DNA of 64,000 nucleotides from Halolamina sediminis (lineage in GTDB: Archaea; Halobacteriota; Halobacteria; Halobacteriales; Haloferacaceae), in assembly GCF_001282785.1 (NCBI RefSeq), contig NZ_CVUA01000001.1:1488001-1552000 (forward strand), given 5' to 3'. The position numbers and the translations under genes were made by a program. The notes under the pieces are model-generated. The model made no database searches. It was given only the letters and a program-made list of their open reading frames with translations, and was not told where the DNA came from. Below, piece by piece: positions 43,029 through 52,369 of the stretch (within the stretch, counting starts at the first letter, position 1; every line of letters begins with the position of its first letter).

Positions 43029-43820
43029 ATGTACCTCGCCGAGCAGACGTGGCCCGACCTCGCGACGGCCGACACCGGCCCCGTCGCGTTCGTGCCGCTG
43101 GGTTCGACCGAACAGCACGGCCCGCACCTCCCGCTCTCGACCGATCACGTCATCGCGGAGGGGCTGGCCCGCGCGGCCGCCGACCGAACCGGCTTCCTCT
43201 GTACGCCGACCGTCAATATCGGTGTCAGCGACCACCACCGGCAGTTCCACGGGACGATGTGGGTGTCGCCGTCGTCGTTTCGCGATTACGTCGAGGACTT
43301 CACCAGGAACCTCGCGTACCACGGGATCGACCGCGTGGTGTTCGTGAACGCCCACGGCGGGAACGAACAGCACCTCCAGGAGGTCGGCCGCCGCGTGCGC
43401 GCCGACGAGACCGCGTTCGCGACGCCGTGGATGTGGGACGAGTCGATCCCCGGGCTCGTGAACGAAGTGTTCGAGACCAACGGCCCCCACGCCGGCCCGA
43501 AGGAGACCTCGATGCTGCTGCATCTCGCCCCCGAGACGGTGAAGGAGGGGGAGTTCGAGAACGCCCGCGACGGCGGGCTACAGGATCTCGGGAGCGCCGG
43601 CCACAACCGCCACGGCGCCCGCGTCCACTACGACACGATCGAGAACTCCGGCAACGGCGCGTTCGGCGACCCGACCGACGCCAGCGCCGAGAAGGGCGAA
43701 CGGATCTTCGAGGCGGCCTGTGACGAACTGATCCAGTTGGCCGAGTGGCTAGCCGACCAGCGCTTCGTGGACCTGATGCCCCGCGAGCACGTCGACGCGG
43801 GGAGCACGACCGACGTTTAG
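43029..43820 (+). CDS. Creatininase-family amidohydrolase, possibly ArfB
   Basis: A 263-residue metal-dependent amidohydrolase. [20 protein letters not shown] carries the metal-binding Glu, His and Asp; later NAHGGNEQ and [10 protein letters not shown] match the family. In archaea, relatives include ArfB, the deformylase acting in riboflavin and coenzyme F420 synthesis, and that is the best guess here. A creatinine amidohydrolase role is less likely. Its stop overlaps the convergent gene by TTAG. Confidence 0.86.
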   Translation: MYLAEQTWPDLATADTGPVAFVPLGSTEQHGPHLPLSTDHVIAEGLARAAADRTGFLCTPTVNIGVSDHHRQFHGTMWVSPSSFRDYVEDFTRNLAYHGIDRVVFVNAHGGNEQHLQEVGRRVRADETAFATPWMWDESIPGLVNEVFETNGPHAGPKETSMLLHLAPETVKEGEFENARDGGLQDLGSAGHNRHGARVHYDTIENSGNGAFGDPTDASAEKGERIFEAACDELIQLAEWLADQRFVDLMPREHVDAGSTTDV

Positions 43821-44479
43821 CGCTCGGCGACCCGCGTACTCAGACAGATTCCCGACCCCACCGGGAGGACGAACGACTCGAACGCCGGGTCGGCCCGGAC
43901 GTGTTCGACGTAGTTCGCGATCCCCTCGGTGCCGTCGCTGGCGTCGTCGGGCAGCGGCTCGCCGTCGGCGAAATAGGCCGTCAGCGCGTCGAGGTCGATC
44001 GGGCCGCGGGTCATGTTGTCCGCGACGATCACGCCGCCCTCGGGGACCTTCTCCCTCGCTTTGTCGAACCCCTGGTCGTAGCGGGGCTTGTCGTGGTCGA
44101 TCAGCACCACGTCGAACGGGCCGTCGTAGGCGTCGACGGTCTCCAGCGCGTCGCCGTGTTCGAACTGCGCGCGGTCGGCGTCGCCGGCGCGGTCGAGGAA
44201 CGTCCGGGCCATCGCGAGTTCGTCCTCGTCGATCTCGGTGAGCACGACCTCGTCGGCGCCGCCGTCGAGGAACCACGAGGCGCTGTAGCCGTAGCCCGAG
44301 CCGAACTCGAACACGCGCTCGGCGTCGGTCAGGCGCGCGAGCATGCGCAGGACTGCGCCCGCGTCGGGCCCGATGATCGGGAACCCGTTCTCGTCGGCGT
44401 AGTCGGCCATCTCCGACTGGATTTCGCTGTGGCTCGCACCCGTGGCACGGACGTATCGTTCGACGGTTTCGAGGTCCAT
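43817..44479 (-). CDS. O-methyltransferase family 3 protein
   Basis: A 220-residue SAM-dependent methyltransferase similar to caffeoyl-CoA/catechol O-methyltransferases. FEFGSGYGYSASWFL is motif I, VVLTEIDEDELAMAR follows, and DVVLIDHDKPRYDQGF has the metal-binding Asp. VIVADNMTRGP holds the next metal ligands (D, N). Substrate unknown. It ends in a shared stop with the creatininase gene. Confidence 0.88.
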   Translation of the reverse strand: MDLETVERYVRATGASHSEIQSEMADYADENGFPIIGPDAGAVLRMLARLTDAERVFEFGSGYGYSASWFLDGGADEVVLTEIDEDELAMARTFLDRAGDADRAQFEHGDALETVDAYDGPFDVVLIDHDKPRYDQGFDKAREKVPEGGVIVADNMTRGPIDLDALTAYFADGEPLPDDASDGTEGIANYVEHVRADPAFESFVLPVGSGICLSTRVAER

Positions 44480-44564
44480 AGAGGCCGGTTCGCCGGGCGA
44501 GAAGTAAGCGTTTGGCCCGGCGAACCCGGCTGCGGCGTCGGCGCGAACCGCTGCGACGGCCCGA

Positions 44565-45026
44565 TCAGACTAGCGGTCGGGCGAGGTAGCCGCCCAGCAG
44601 CAGCAGCACGACCGAGAACGTCGCCGCGACGCGGATCAGCGTCTGGTTCTCGCGGCCGGCGGTTTGGATCTTCCCATCACTGAGAGAGTCCTGAATCTTG
44701 CCGATCGAGGCCTCGAGCAGGCCGGTGACGATCAGCCAGAGGGCGAGCATCCCGAGGACTGCGTGGCCCATGCTCGAACTGAACAGCGCGCCGTCGGGGT
44801 AGCCCGTCGCCGCCATGTGGCCGCCAGTGACGACGAACACGACGGCCCCGATGCGGGTCAGCCAGCGCAGCCCGGTCGTGATCGACATCGCCGAGGTGAC
44901 GCCGATGTCGCCATCGGAGAGCAGCGGGTGGATCCGCCACGCGTAGAACACGGTCGTTCCGGCCCAGATCCCGGCGAACAGCACGTGCAGCATACTGAAC
45001 GCGGTGTCGATGATTGCCATGTCCAT
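44565..45026 (-). CDS. CopD-like four-helix membrane protein
   Basis: A 153-residue protein with four helices and His residues at helix ends ([38 protein letters not shown]). This resembles the CopD/YncJ-type membrane domain, which may bind haem or copper. Two starts six bases apart are possible (45026 or 45020). The open frame continues upstream without support. Function is unknown. Confidence 0.72.
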   Translation of the reverse strand: MDMAIIDTAFSMLHVLFAGIWAGTTVFYAWRIHPLLSDGDIGVTSAMSITTGLRWLTRIGAVVFVVTGGHMAATGYPDGALFSSSMGHAVLGMLALWLIVTGLLEASIGKIQDSLSDGKIQTAGRENQTLIRVAATFSVVLLLLGGYLARPLV

Positions 45027-45096
45027 GGGCTCGTTCTGGGAGCCGATAAAGGCGGGTGACTCCGGATCCTCGATGGGGCGCCGGCGTCTCCCCACC

Positions 45097-45104
45097 CTTA
45101 AGTC
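45097..45104 (+). promoter_or_regulatory. TATA box of the methylmalonyl-CoA mutase gene
   Basis: CCTTAAGT lies 26 nt before the ATG at 45127; the CTTAAGTCC context is nearly identical to the pdxS promoter. Confidence 0.6.
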
Positions 45105-45126
45105 CGAACCGCCCCCAGTTCGGGGC

Positions 45127-46812
45127 ATGTTCGACGACGAGGACCTCGCGGAGATTCGCGAGGGGAAGGAGTCCTGGAAGGAGGAGACCTACGGCCCGAC
45201 CGTCGAGCGCTTCGGCGAGCGCAAGGAGGATTTCACCACTGACACCGGCGGGCAGGCGGTCAAGCCACTGTACACGCCCGACGACATCGCCGACAAGGAC
45301 TACGAAGAGGAGATCGGCTTCCCGGGCGAGGAGCCGTACACCCGCGGCGTCTACTCGACGATGCACCGCGGCCGGCTCTGGACGATGCGGCAGTACGCCG
45401 GGATGGGGACCGCCTCCGAAACTAACGAGCGGTTCCACTACCTGCTCGATCAGGGCCAGACCGGGCTCTCGATGGCCTTTGACCTGCCGACGCAGATGGG
45501 CCACGACTCCGACGCCGCCATGGCCCAGGGCGAGGTCGGGCGTTCGGGGGTCGCGATCGACTCGATCGAGGACATGAAGACGGTGTTCGACGGCATCCCG
45601 CTGGACGAGGTGTCGACCTCGATGACGATCAACGCGCCCGCGAGCGTGCTGCTGGCGCTGTACATCGCCGTCGGCGACGAGCAGGGCGTCGACCGCGAGG
45701 AGCTCCGGGGCACCATCCAGAACGACATTCTCAAAGAGTACGCCGCGCGGAACACGTACATCTACCCGCCGGAGTCGTCGATGCGGCTGATCACGGACAT
45801 CTTCGAGTTCTGTGCCGAGGAGACGCCGAAGTTCAACACGATCTCCATCTCGGGCTACCACATCCGCGAGGCCGGCTCGACGGCGGCACAGGAGGTCGCG
45901 TTCACGCTCGGCAACGGGATCGAGTACGTCGAGGCGGCCATCGACGCCGGCCTCGACGTCGACGAGTTCGCCCCCCAGCTCAGCTTCTTCTTCAACGCTC
46001 ACAACAACATCTTCGAGGAGGCCGCGAAGTTCCGCGCCGCCCGGCGGATGTGGGCCCAGATCATGGAGGAGCGCTTCGACGCGGAGAACCCCAAGTCGAA
46101 ACAGCTGAAGTTCCACACCCAGACCGGCGGCTCGACGCTGACCGCCCAACAGATCGAGAACAACGTCGTCCGCGTCTCCTATCAGGCGCTCGCCGCGGTC
46201 CTCGGCGGGACCCAGAGCCTCCACACCAACGGGAAGGACGAGGCGCTCGCGCTGCCCACGGAGGAGTCGGTCCGGACTGCGCTCCGGACCCAGCAGATCC
46301 TCGCCCACGAGTCCGGCGCCGCCGACACGATCGACCCGCTGGCGGGGAGCTACTACGTCGAGAGCCTCACCGACGACATCGAGGAGGAGGCGTTCGAGAT
46401 CATGGACGAGGTCGACGAGCGCGGCGGGATGCGCGGCGCGATCGAGGAGCAGTGGGTCCAGCGGCAGATTCAGGACGTCGCGTTCGACCGACAGGAGGAG
46501 ATCGAGGAGGGCGAACGCGTCATCGTCGGCGTCAACGAGTTCGAGGTCGAGGACGCCGAGCCCGAGATGGATCTGGAGTCCGTCGACGAGGAGGACGAGC
46601 AGCGACAGATCGAGCAGTTGGAGGAGCTCCGCGAGCGGCGCGACGACGACGCCGTCGAGGCGGCGTTGGACGATCTCGCGGCGGCCGCCGAGGGCGAGGA
46701 GAACGTGATGCCGTACATCGTCGACGCCGTGAAAGCGAAAGCGACGGTCGGCGAGGTCTGTAACGTGTTCCGCGACGTGTTTGGGGAGTACCAGCAGGGC
46801 GTCTCGGTCTGA
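45127..46812 (+). CDS. mcmA1: Methylmalonyl-CoA mutase, large (substrate-binding) subunit
   Basis: A 561-residue TIM-barrel subunit that interconverts methylmalonyl-CoA and succinyl-CoA with adenosylcobalamin. [54 protein letters not shown] and [14 protein letters not shown] are diagnostic. The B12-binding C-terminal domain is absent; in archaea it is a separate small subunit, which is not in this window. The last 90 residues carry an acidic insertion. Start fits the TATA box. Confidence 0.95.
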   Translation: MFDDEDLAEIREGKESWKEETYGPTVERFGERKEDFTTDTGGQAVKPLYTPDDIADKDYEEEIGFPGEEPYTRGVYSTMHRGRLWTMRQYAGMGTASETNERFHYLLDQGQTGLSMAFDLPTQMGHDSDAAMAQGEVGRSGVAIDSIEDMKTVFDGIPLDEVSTSMTINAPASVLLALYIAVGDEQGVDREELRGTIQNDILKEYAARNTYIYPPESSMRLITDIFEFCAEETPKFNTISISGYHIREAGSTAAQEVAFTLGNGIEYVEAAIDAGLDVDEFAPQLSFFFNAHNNIFEEAAKFRAARRMWAQIMEERFDAENPKSKQLKFHTQTGGSTLTAQQIENNVVRVSYQALAAVLGGTQSLHTNGKDEALALPTEESVRTALRTQQILAHESGAADTIDPLAGSYYVESLTDDIEEEAFEIMDEVDERGGMRGAIEEQWVQRQIQDVAFDRQEEIEEGERVIVGVNEFEVEDAEPEMDLESVDEEDEQRQIEQLEELRERRDDDAVEAALDDLAAAAEGEENVMPYIVDAVKAKATVGEVCNVFRDVFGEYQQGVSV

Positions 46813-46898
46813 GCGTCGGTCGAAAAGGGGAGTAGGGTGGGGAGCGGGCGAGTGATCGATCCGCATCGACCACCCGCCTCGTGTCGGGGGCTGCCTTC

Positions 46899-46918
46899 GT
46901 CAGCGGGGATCCGCTGAC
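46899..46918. repeat. Perfect hairpin after the mutase gene
   Basis: GTCAGCGG-GGAT-CCGCTGAC, 8-bp arms, in the 200-nt gap between the convergent mutase and YbjQ genes. No gene is seen in the gap. Confidence 0.55.
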
Positions 46919-47012
46919 AGACAAACGAACGGGCGACGGATATTTGACAGTAACGGAGGCTACGATAGGCGTTTTACCGATCCAGTTCCAGTCGGGCGGT
47001 TTCCGAGCCGGG

Positions 47013-47327
47013 CTACTCCAGTTTCACGGCCGTCCCGTAGGCCAGCATCTCCGCGCCCGTGCCGGCGATCTCGGAGGTCTCGAAGCGCATCGAGACCACC
47101 GCGTCGGCGCCCATCGCCTCGGCCTCCTCGATCATGCGCTCCTCGGCCTGCTCGCGGGAGTCCGACAGTAGTTCGGTGTACGCCTTCATCTCGCCGCCGA
47201 TCAGGTTCCGCAGGCTCTGGGTGAAGTCCCGACCGACGTTGCGGGCCCTGACGGTGTTCCCGCGGACCGTGCCCAGCGTCTCCGCGATCTCCTCGCCCGC
47301 GATCGTCTCGGTGGTGGAGGTCTGCAT
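47013..47327 (-). CDS. YbjQ/UPF0145 family protein
   Basis: A 104-residue soluble protein of the YbjQ (DUF74) family, which forms a pentameric beta barrel and is sometimes called heavy-metal binding, without proof. The start TTTETIAGEEIAETLGTVRG, then RNVGRDFTQSLRNLIGGEMK and GADAVVSMRFETSEI are typical. An earlier in-frame ATG about nine codons upstream is possible. It is divergent from the epimerase gene. Confidence 0.88.
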   Translation of the reverse strand: MQTSTTETIAGEEIAETLGTVRGNTVRARNVGRDFTQSLRNLIGGEMKAYTELLSDSREQAEERMIEEAEAMGADAVVSMRFETSEIAGTGAEMLAYGTAVKLE

Positions 47328-47432
47328 GACTGAACGTTCGTTCTGCCGGGGCATAATCGTGTCGCCGGCCGCGCCACACGACCTCGTTGCCGACGACCCA
47401 CGCTTTTGCCCCACGCGCTCCCACCCACGCCC

Positions 47433-47825
47433 ATGGAGTTCGACCATGCGGGCGTCGCGACCGACGACGCCGCCGAGACCGCCGCGCTGTTCGGCGACCT
47501 GCTGGGCGCCGAGACCGTCCACGAGGAGACCGACGAGGAACGCGGGATGCGCTTCGTCTTCCTCGATCTGGGCAACGGCTACATCGAAGTGATCGAACCG
47601 CTCGACGACACGAGCACGATCGCCGACTACGTCGCCGAGGACGGCCCGGGGCTCCACCACGTCGCGTTTGCGACCGACGACGCGGCCGCGGCGCTCGCTC
47701 ACGCCCGCGACCTGGGCGTCGAGACCATCGACGACGAGCCCCGGCCGGGGGCGTGGGGCCACGATATCGCGTTCCTCCATCCCCGGGATACCACGGGGGT
47801 ATTGGTGGAGTTCGTGGAGCATTGA
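47433..47825 (+). CDS. mce: Methylmalonyl-CoA epimerase
   Basis: A 130-residue vicinal-oxygen-chelate enzyme that flips methylmalonyl-CoA between R and S forms for the mutase. Metal ligands are seen in FDHAGVATDD (His), GLHHVAFATDD (His) and the C-terminal LVEFVE (Glu). The LGNGYIEVIEPL segment is typical for epimerases. The mutase large subunit lies 600 nt upstream, supporting the assignment. Confidence 0.92.
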   Translation: MEFDHAGVATDDAAETAALFGDLLGAETVHEETDEERGMRFVFLDLGNGYIEVIEPLDDTSTIADYVAEDGPGLHHVAFATDDAAAALAHARDLGVETIDDEPRPGAWGHDIAFLHPRDTTGVLVEFVEH

Positions 47826-47881
47826 TCGCTATATAGCGGTTGGATTGCGTAATTATGGATATATTCTCTACATGGCCAATT

Positions 47882-47889
47882 GATTTATG
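47882..47889 (+). promoter_or_regulatory. TATA box of the exported nuclease-domain gene
   Basis: GATTTATG is centred about 30 nt before the chosen ATG at 47916. The preceding 50 bases are unusually AT-rich. Confidence 0.5.
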
Positions 47890-47915
47890 CAGGCTCGGCC
47901 GACACACCGACCCGT

Positions 47916-50075
47916 ATGCGACGACGGGCACTCCTGAAGATGGCGGCGGCCGGTGCACTGCTCGGGAGCGTCGGCGTGAGCACGAGCACGAGCGCGCTCG
48001 CGGCGACGGGGACGATCGACTCGCTGGTGTTCGACTCGACGGCGAGCCAACTGAACGCCGACGGCGAGCCGCTGACCGACGACTCGCTGGTGGCGGTCTG
48101 GGCAGCCGAGACGGCGACCAACGTCGACGAGGACGGCAACGGCGACGCCGTGGTCTACCCCGACGACGGCGACATCCCGCTGGTCAGCAGCGACGGCGGC
48201 GTGGTCGGCTTCGGCGCGCCGATCGTCGACAACGGCTCGGCGTTCGGCTTCGGCAACGAGGAGTTCGTGCTGAACGTCCTCGACGCCGAGGCCGACGGGT
48301 CGGCGGTGGCGTTCGACGACGGCCACGGACAGTTCTACGACAGCGGCAGCTTCTCCCAGTTCAGTAGCTACGCCGAGGACAACGGGTACGAGGTCGACGC
48401 GACGGCGGACCTCGCGGGGGCGCTCCCCGACGCCGACGCGGCGATCGTCACCTCGCCCTCGGTCGCGTTCACGGACGATGAACTCGACGCGCTCGCGACG
48501 TTCGTCGACGATGGCGGCGCGCTGCTGCTGTTCGATCAGTCCGACTTCAGCAACTACGATGCGACGGACAACCTCAACGAGATCGCGTCGGCGCTCGATC
48601 TGGGCTTCCGGTTCAACGACGATCAGGTGATCGACGAGGAGAACAACGACGGCATCGGGTTCGTCCCGACGACCGACCGATTCAACGCCGACGCGTTCGA
48701 CTACTTCGCCGACCGACCGGGGATCGCCCCGCCGGAGCTGGAGAAGGGCCAGCAGTACGAGGTGGACGTGATCGACGTGGCCGACGGCGACACCGCCGAC
48801 GTGCGGTTCCCCAACGGCTGGGTCGATACGGTCCGGATCCTCGGGATCGATACGCCCGAGACGGGCGAGACGGACGAGAACCTCGCCGAGTGGGAGGGGC
48901 TGAGCGACGAGGCGTACCTCAAGGCTCGGGGCGACGCCGCGAGCGCGTTCGCGTGGGAGAAACTCGGCGACGAGACCGTCTCGATCCGCTTCGACGACGA
49001 GGAGCCGCTACGGGGCGACTTCGGCCGGCTCCTCGCGTACGTCGACGTGGACCAAGACGGCGACGGGAGCTACGAGTACCCCTACAACCGCGCCGCGGTC
49101 CGCGAGGGGTACGCTCGGGTCTACGACTCCGGCTTCGGCCAGCACGACAGCTTTCTGCAGGAGGAGTTCGCCGCCCGCGACGAGGGGCTGCGCCTCTGGG
49201 CGGAGAGCCACCCCGACGCCTCGGAGACGATCCGCAACGGCGAGGTGACGCAGTTGTTCGCGCCGTACGCCGCCAGCGTTCGGACGGCCGACGGGGCGAT
49301 CGACTCGAAGCGCGTGCCCGTCGCGGCGTCGTCGACCGCGACCCAGCAGGACGCCGACCTGACGTACGACGGCGACGTGCCGCTCGTAGGGATCGACCAG
49401 CACGCCCGCGTCGCGATGGCGGGGTCGGCGCTCGTCGACGAGCAGTTCGAGGACGAGGAGTACCCCGACGTGAGCGAGTACGGCAACTACGCGTTCCTCA
49501 CCAGCCTGCTCGATCGGCTCGCCGACCGCGAGGGCGACGTGCTGATCGACGGCGGCCACGGGCAGTTCGGGGCCGACCGCTCGATCGGCGCGGAGGACGC
49601 CGCCGACTACCTGCGCTACCTCGAAGGCGTCGACCTCGGCTTCGAGCAGGTGAACGACCTCACCGGCGGCCTGCTGGAACGTGGCCGCGCGATCCTGATC
49701 TCCGCACCCGCAGAGCCGTTCGCCGACGAGGAGATTACTGCGCTGCAGGAGTTCGTCGCCGACGGCGGCGGCGTCGTCCTGCTGGGCGGCGACGTGCCCG
49801 CCGAGCACCGCGAGAACCTCGACGCCGTCGCCGAGGGGCTGGCGACGGATCTCCGGCTCGGCAGCGGCTACGTCGTCGACGAGGAGTCGAACCTCGCTGA
49901 CGACGCCACTCTCCCGACTACGGCGAACTTCGACGACTGGTACCGCCTGTTCGGCGGCTACGACGCCGACACGAACTACAAAGGCCCGCGCGCCGGCCCC
50001 GGCGTGCCGGGCAAGAGCGGTAAGGGGCCCGGGAAGGGCAAAGGCAACGGGAAGAGCAAGGGCCACGGCGACTGA
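47916..50075 (+). CDS. Tat-exported protein with a staphylococcal-nuclease domain between two DUF4350-like domains
   Basis: A 719-residue protein. Tat signal MRRRALLKMAAAGALLG; then a DUF4350-like domain (about 130-270, with VAFDDGHGQFYD); a thermonuclease domain (about 280-430) with DGDT, VRILGIDTPE and GRLLAYVDV, which carry the Asp, the two Arg and, nearby, the acidic residue of the staphylococcal nuclease active site; a second DUF4350-like domain (about 540-690, VLIDGGHGQFGAD); and a Gly/Lys-rich basic tail from about 690. It probably degrades or binds extracellular DNA. The ATG was chosen to start the Tat signal. Confidence 0.85.
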   Translation: MRRRALLKMAAAGALLGSVGVSTSTSALAATGTIDSLVFDSTASQLNADGEPLTDDSLVAVWAAETATNVDEDGNGDAVVYPDDGDIPLVSSDGGVVGFGAPIVDNGSAFGFGNEEFVLNVLDAEADGSAVAFDDGHGQFYDSGSFSQFSSYAEDNGYEVDATADLAGALPDADAAIVTSPSVAFTDDELDALATFVDDGGALLLFDQSDFSNYDATDNLNEIASALDLGFRFNDDQVIDEENNDGIGFVPTTDRFNADAFDYFADRPGIAPPELEKGQQYEVDVIDVADGDTADVRFPNGWVDTVRILGIDTPETGETDENLAEWEGLSDEAYLKARGDAASAFAWEKLGDETVSIRFDDEEPLRGDFGRLLAYVDVDQDGDGSYEYPYNRAAVREGYARVYDSGFGQHDSFLQEEFAARDEGLRLWAESHPDASETIRNGEVTQLFAPYAASVRTADGAIDSKRVPVAASSTATQQDADLTYDGDVPLVGIDQHARVAMAGSALVDEQFEDEEYPDVSEYGNYAFLTSLLDRLADREGDVLIDGGHGQFGADRSIGAEDAADYLRYLEGVDLGFEQVNDLTGGLLERGRAILISAPAEPFADEEITALQEFVADGGGVVLLGGDVPAEHRENLDAVAEGLATDLRLGSGYVVDEESNLADDATLPTTANFDDWYRLFGGYDADTNYKGPRAGPGVPGKSGKGPGKGKGNGKSKGHGD

Positions 50076-50086
50076 TCGATTCACCT

Positions 50087-50092
50087 TTTTTG
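50087..50092 (+). terminator. T6 terminator after the nuclease gene
   Basis: A T6 run lies 12 nt after the stop codon. Confidence 0.55.
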
Positions 50093-50219
50093 CTGCCGAC
50101 CGGGCGTGTCGCTCGGTTCGGTGACGGACGCGGCCACGGAACAGGCCTCGACCACGGATGAGGGGCGAACCGCCGGCCGGCGGGATGTGCCAAGAGGGAA
50201 GTATCAGCAGTCCTCTTCG

Positions 50220-52301
50220 ATGAGCATGCACGACTGGCTGGCCCACCGGGCGCGGAGCACGCCCGACCGGGAGGCCCTCGTCAACGCGAGTTCGGGCAAC
50301 GCGTGGACGTACGCGACGCTCGACGAGACCGTCGAGGAGATGGCGGGGCGGCTCGCCGCGCTGGGGGTCGCCGAGGGGGACCACCTCGCGGCGGCGATGG
50401 AGACCGGCGTCGAGGAGGTCTGCCTGATCCACGCCGCGATGCGGCTCGGCGCGGTGCTGGTGCCGCTCCCACCGGAGTTCACGCCGCCGGAGCTGGCCGA
50501 GCGTTTCGACCGCGCCGACGTGGATGCGGTCGTCTGTGACGCCGACACGGAGTCGCAGGTCCGCGGCGCCGTCGAGGGCGCGGAGCCATGGCTCCCCGTG
50601 TTCACCATCGACGAGGCCGAGTGGAACGACGCGACGCCGCTCTCGGACGCCGAGCCCGGGGCGTTCACCCCGTCGACGTGGGAGCGCGAGAACACCCAAC
50701 TGCTGCTGTTCACGTCGGGGACGACCGGCGAGGCCAAGGCGGTGCAGCTGACGACGGGGAACCTCCTGTCGAGCGCCACCGCCAGCGCGTTCCGGCTGGG
50801 GATCGACCCCACGGACCGCTGGCTCGTCCCGCTTTCGCTGCACCACATGGGCGGGATCGCCCCCGTCCTCCGATCGACGCTGTACGGGACGACGGTGATC
50901 GTCCGGGAGTCGTTCGACCCGGGCGGCACCGTCGACGACCTGCGCGAGTACGACGCCACCTGTATCTCGCTGGTGCCGACGATGCTGCGCCGGATGCTCG
51001 AGTCGCGCGGCACGCTCCCGGACAGCCTGCGGTTCGTGCTCGTCGGGGGCGCACCCTGCCCGGAGGAGCTGATCGGGCGCTGCCGGGACTACTCAGTGCC
51101 GATCTGCCCGACGTACGGGATGACCGAGACTGCCTCGCAGGTCGCGACCGCGCGCCACGAGGAGGCGTACGACCACCCCGACACCGTCGGCCGGCCGCTG
51201 CTCTGGACCGACGTGACCGTCGTCGACTCCGCGGGCAGCCCGGTCGAGCCCGGCGAGTCGGGCGAGCTGGTGGTCCGTGGGCCGACGGTGACGCCCGGCT
51301 ACTACGACGACCCCGCGGCGACCGGCGAGGCGATCGGCGCCCACGGCCTCCACACCGGCGACGTGGGGTATCGCGACGAGAACGGGCGGCTGTACGTGCT
51401 GAACCGGCTGGACGACCGCATCCTCACCGGCGGCGAGAACGTCGACCCCGGCGAGGTCGTCGAGGCGGTCCGGACCCACGCGGCCGTCGATGACGCCGCC
51501 GTCGTGGGGCTGGACGACCCCGAGTGGGGTGAAGAGGTCGCCGCGCTGCTCGTCCCGGCCGGCGAGGGCGTGGATATCGACGACCTCGAAGCCCACCTTC
51601 GCGAGCGCCTCGCCGGCTTCAAGCTCCCGCGAACGATCGGGATCGCCGAGGAACTCCCCCGAACCGTCTCCGGTACCGTCGAACGCGACGCCGTCCGGGA
51701 GCGACTGCGCGAGGAGGACGTGGCGTCGATCGGTCGCGACCAGCCGAGCGCCCGTGCTGCCAGCGACGCCGAGAGCGTCCGTGCGGTCGCTCGCGATGCG
51801 GCCGAGGACGAACCGGCCGAACTCCCGGAGGGCGAGTCGCCGTCGGATGGGGAAACTGACGACTCTGACCGAACCACCGACAAGGAGCCCGTGCTGGATC
51901 GGGAGCCGGCCGCCGCAGGGGAGAGCGCGACCGAGGACGCCGGCGCGGCTCGTGCGCCCCTCGACGACGATCGGGATGGAGACAGCGCGCTCGACGTGGG
52001 CGACGCCGCGGACGAAACACGACTGGGCGGCGCCGCACTCTCGTCGTCGCACGACGCCGCTGACGCCCCGAGCGACCGACTCACTGGCGGTGCAGTCGGT
52101 TCCGACGACGAGGAGTCGATAGCCGACGACCGCGAACACGGGACGGACGACGGCGGAGTCCCACTCGCCGCCGACACGGAGGATCGCGATTCCGAGGAGG
52201 ACGGGGCCGATGCCGCGGACGGGGAGCCCGAAGGTGAGGGAACCGACGGGGGTGACGCCAGAGTCGACGACACCGAGGAACCAGCGTCGGACGACGCGTA
52301 G
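50220..52301 (+). CDS. menE: MenE-like acyl-CoA ligase (o-succinylbenzoate-CoA ligase) with long acidic tail
   Basis: A 693-residue AMP-forming ligase. Residues 1-500 are the enzyme: LLLFTSGTTGEAKA (P-loop), CPTYGMTETASQVATA (A5), LHTGDVGYRD (A7) and DRILTGGENVDPGEVV (A8). The opening MHDWLAHRA and overall pattern fit menaquinone-pathway MenE. At the A10 motif the usual catalytic Lys appears to be Thr486 (PRTVSGTVERD). Residues about 500-693 are an Asp/Glu/Ser-rich, surely unstructured tail, unusual for this family. Other men genes are not nearby, so another acyl substrate is possible. Confidence 0.82.
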   Translation: MSMHDWLAHRARSTPDREALVNASSGNAWTYATLDETVEEMAGRLAALGVAEGDHLAAAMETGVEEVCLIHAAMRLGAVLVPLPPEFTPPELAERFDRADVDAVVCDADTESQVRGAVEGAEPWLPVFTIDEAEWNDATPLSDAEPGAFTPSTWERENTQLLLFTSGTTGEAKAVQLTTGNLLSSATASAFRLGIDPTDRWLVPLSLHHMGGIAPVLRSTLYGTTVIVRESFDPGGTVDDLREYDATCISLVPTMLRRMLESRGTLPDSLRFVLVGGAPCPEELIGRCRDYSVPICPTYGMTETASQVATARHEEAYDHPDTVGRPLLWTDVTVVDSAGSPVEPGESGELVVRGPTVTPGYYDDPAATGEAIGAHGLHTGDVGYRDENGRLYVLNRLDDRILTGGENVDPGEVVEAVRTHAAVDDAAVVGLDDPEWGEEVAALLVPAGEGVDIDDLEAHLRERLAGFKLPRTIGIAEELPRTVSGTVERDAVRERLREEDVASIGRDQPSARAASDAESVRAVARDAAEDEPAELPEGESPSDGETDDSDRTTDKEPVLDREPAAAGESATEDAGAARAPLDDDRDGDSALDVGDAADETRLGGAALSSSHDAADAPSDRLTGGAVGSDDEESIADDREHGTDDGGVPLAADTEDRDSEEDGADAADGEPEGEGTDGGDARVDDTEEPASDDA

Positions 52302-52338
52302 CCGGAAACGGTGGACCACGGGGGGCCAGTTCTGGGTG

Positions 52339-52346
52339 GCTTTTTG
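52339..52346 (+). promoter_or_regulatory. T-rich element: TATA-like box of the acyl-CoA dehydrogenase and terminator of menE
   Basis: GCTTTTTG is 38 nt after the menE stop and about 27 nt before the ATG at 52370. It could serve as a terminator for the first gene and as the TATA box for the second. Confidence 0.45.
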
Positions 52347-52369
52347 CCCGCTCGCGCCCATCGTTAGGT

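Noticed and set aside
46881-47171. 96-codon plus-strand ORF over the YbjQ gene
   Set aside because: Mostly antisense to a well-recognised family member, with no protein-like composition.
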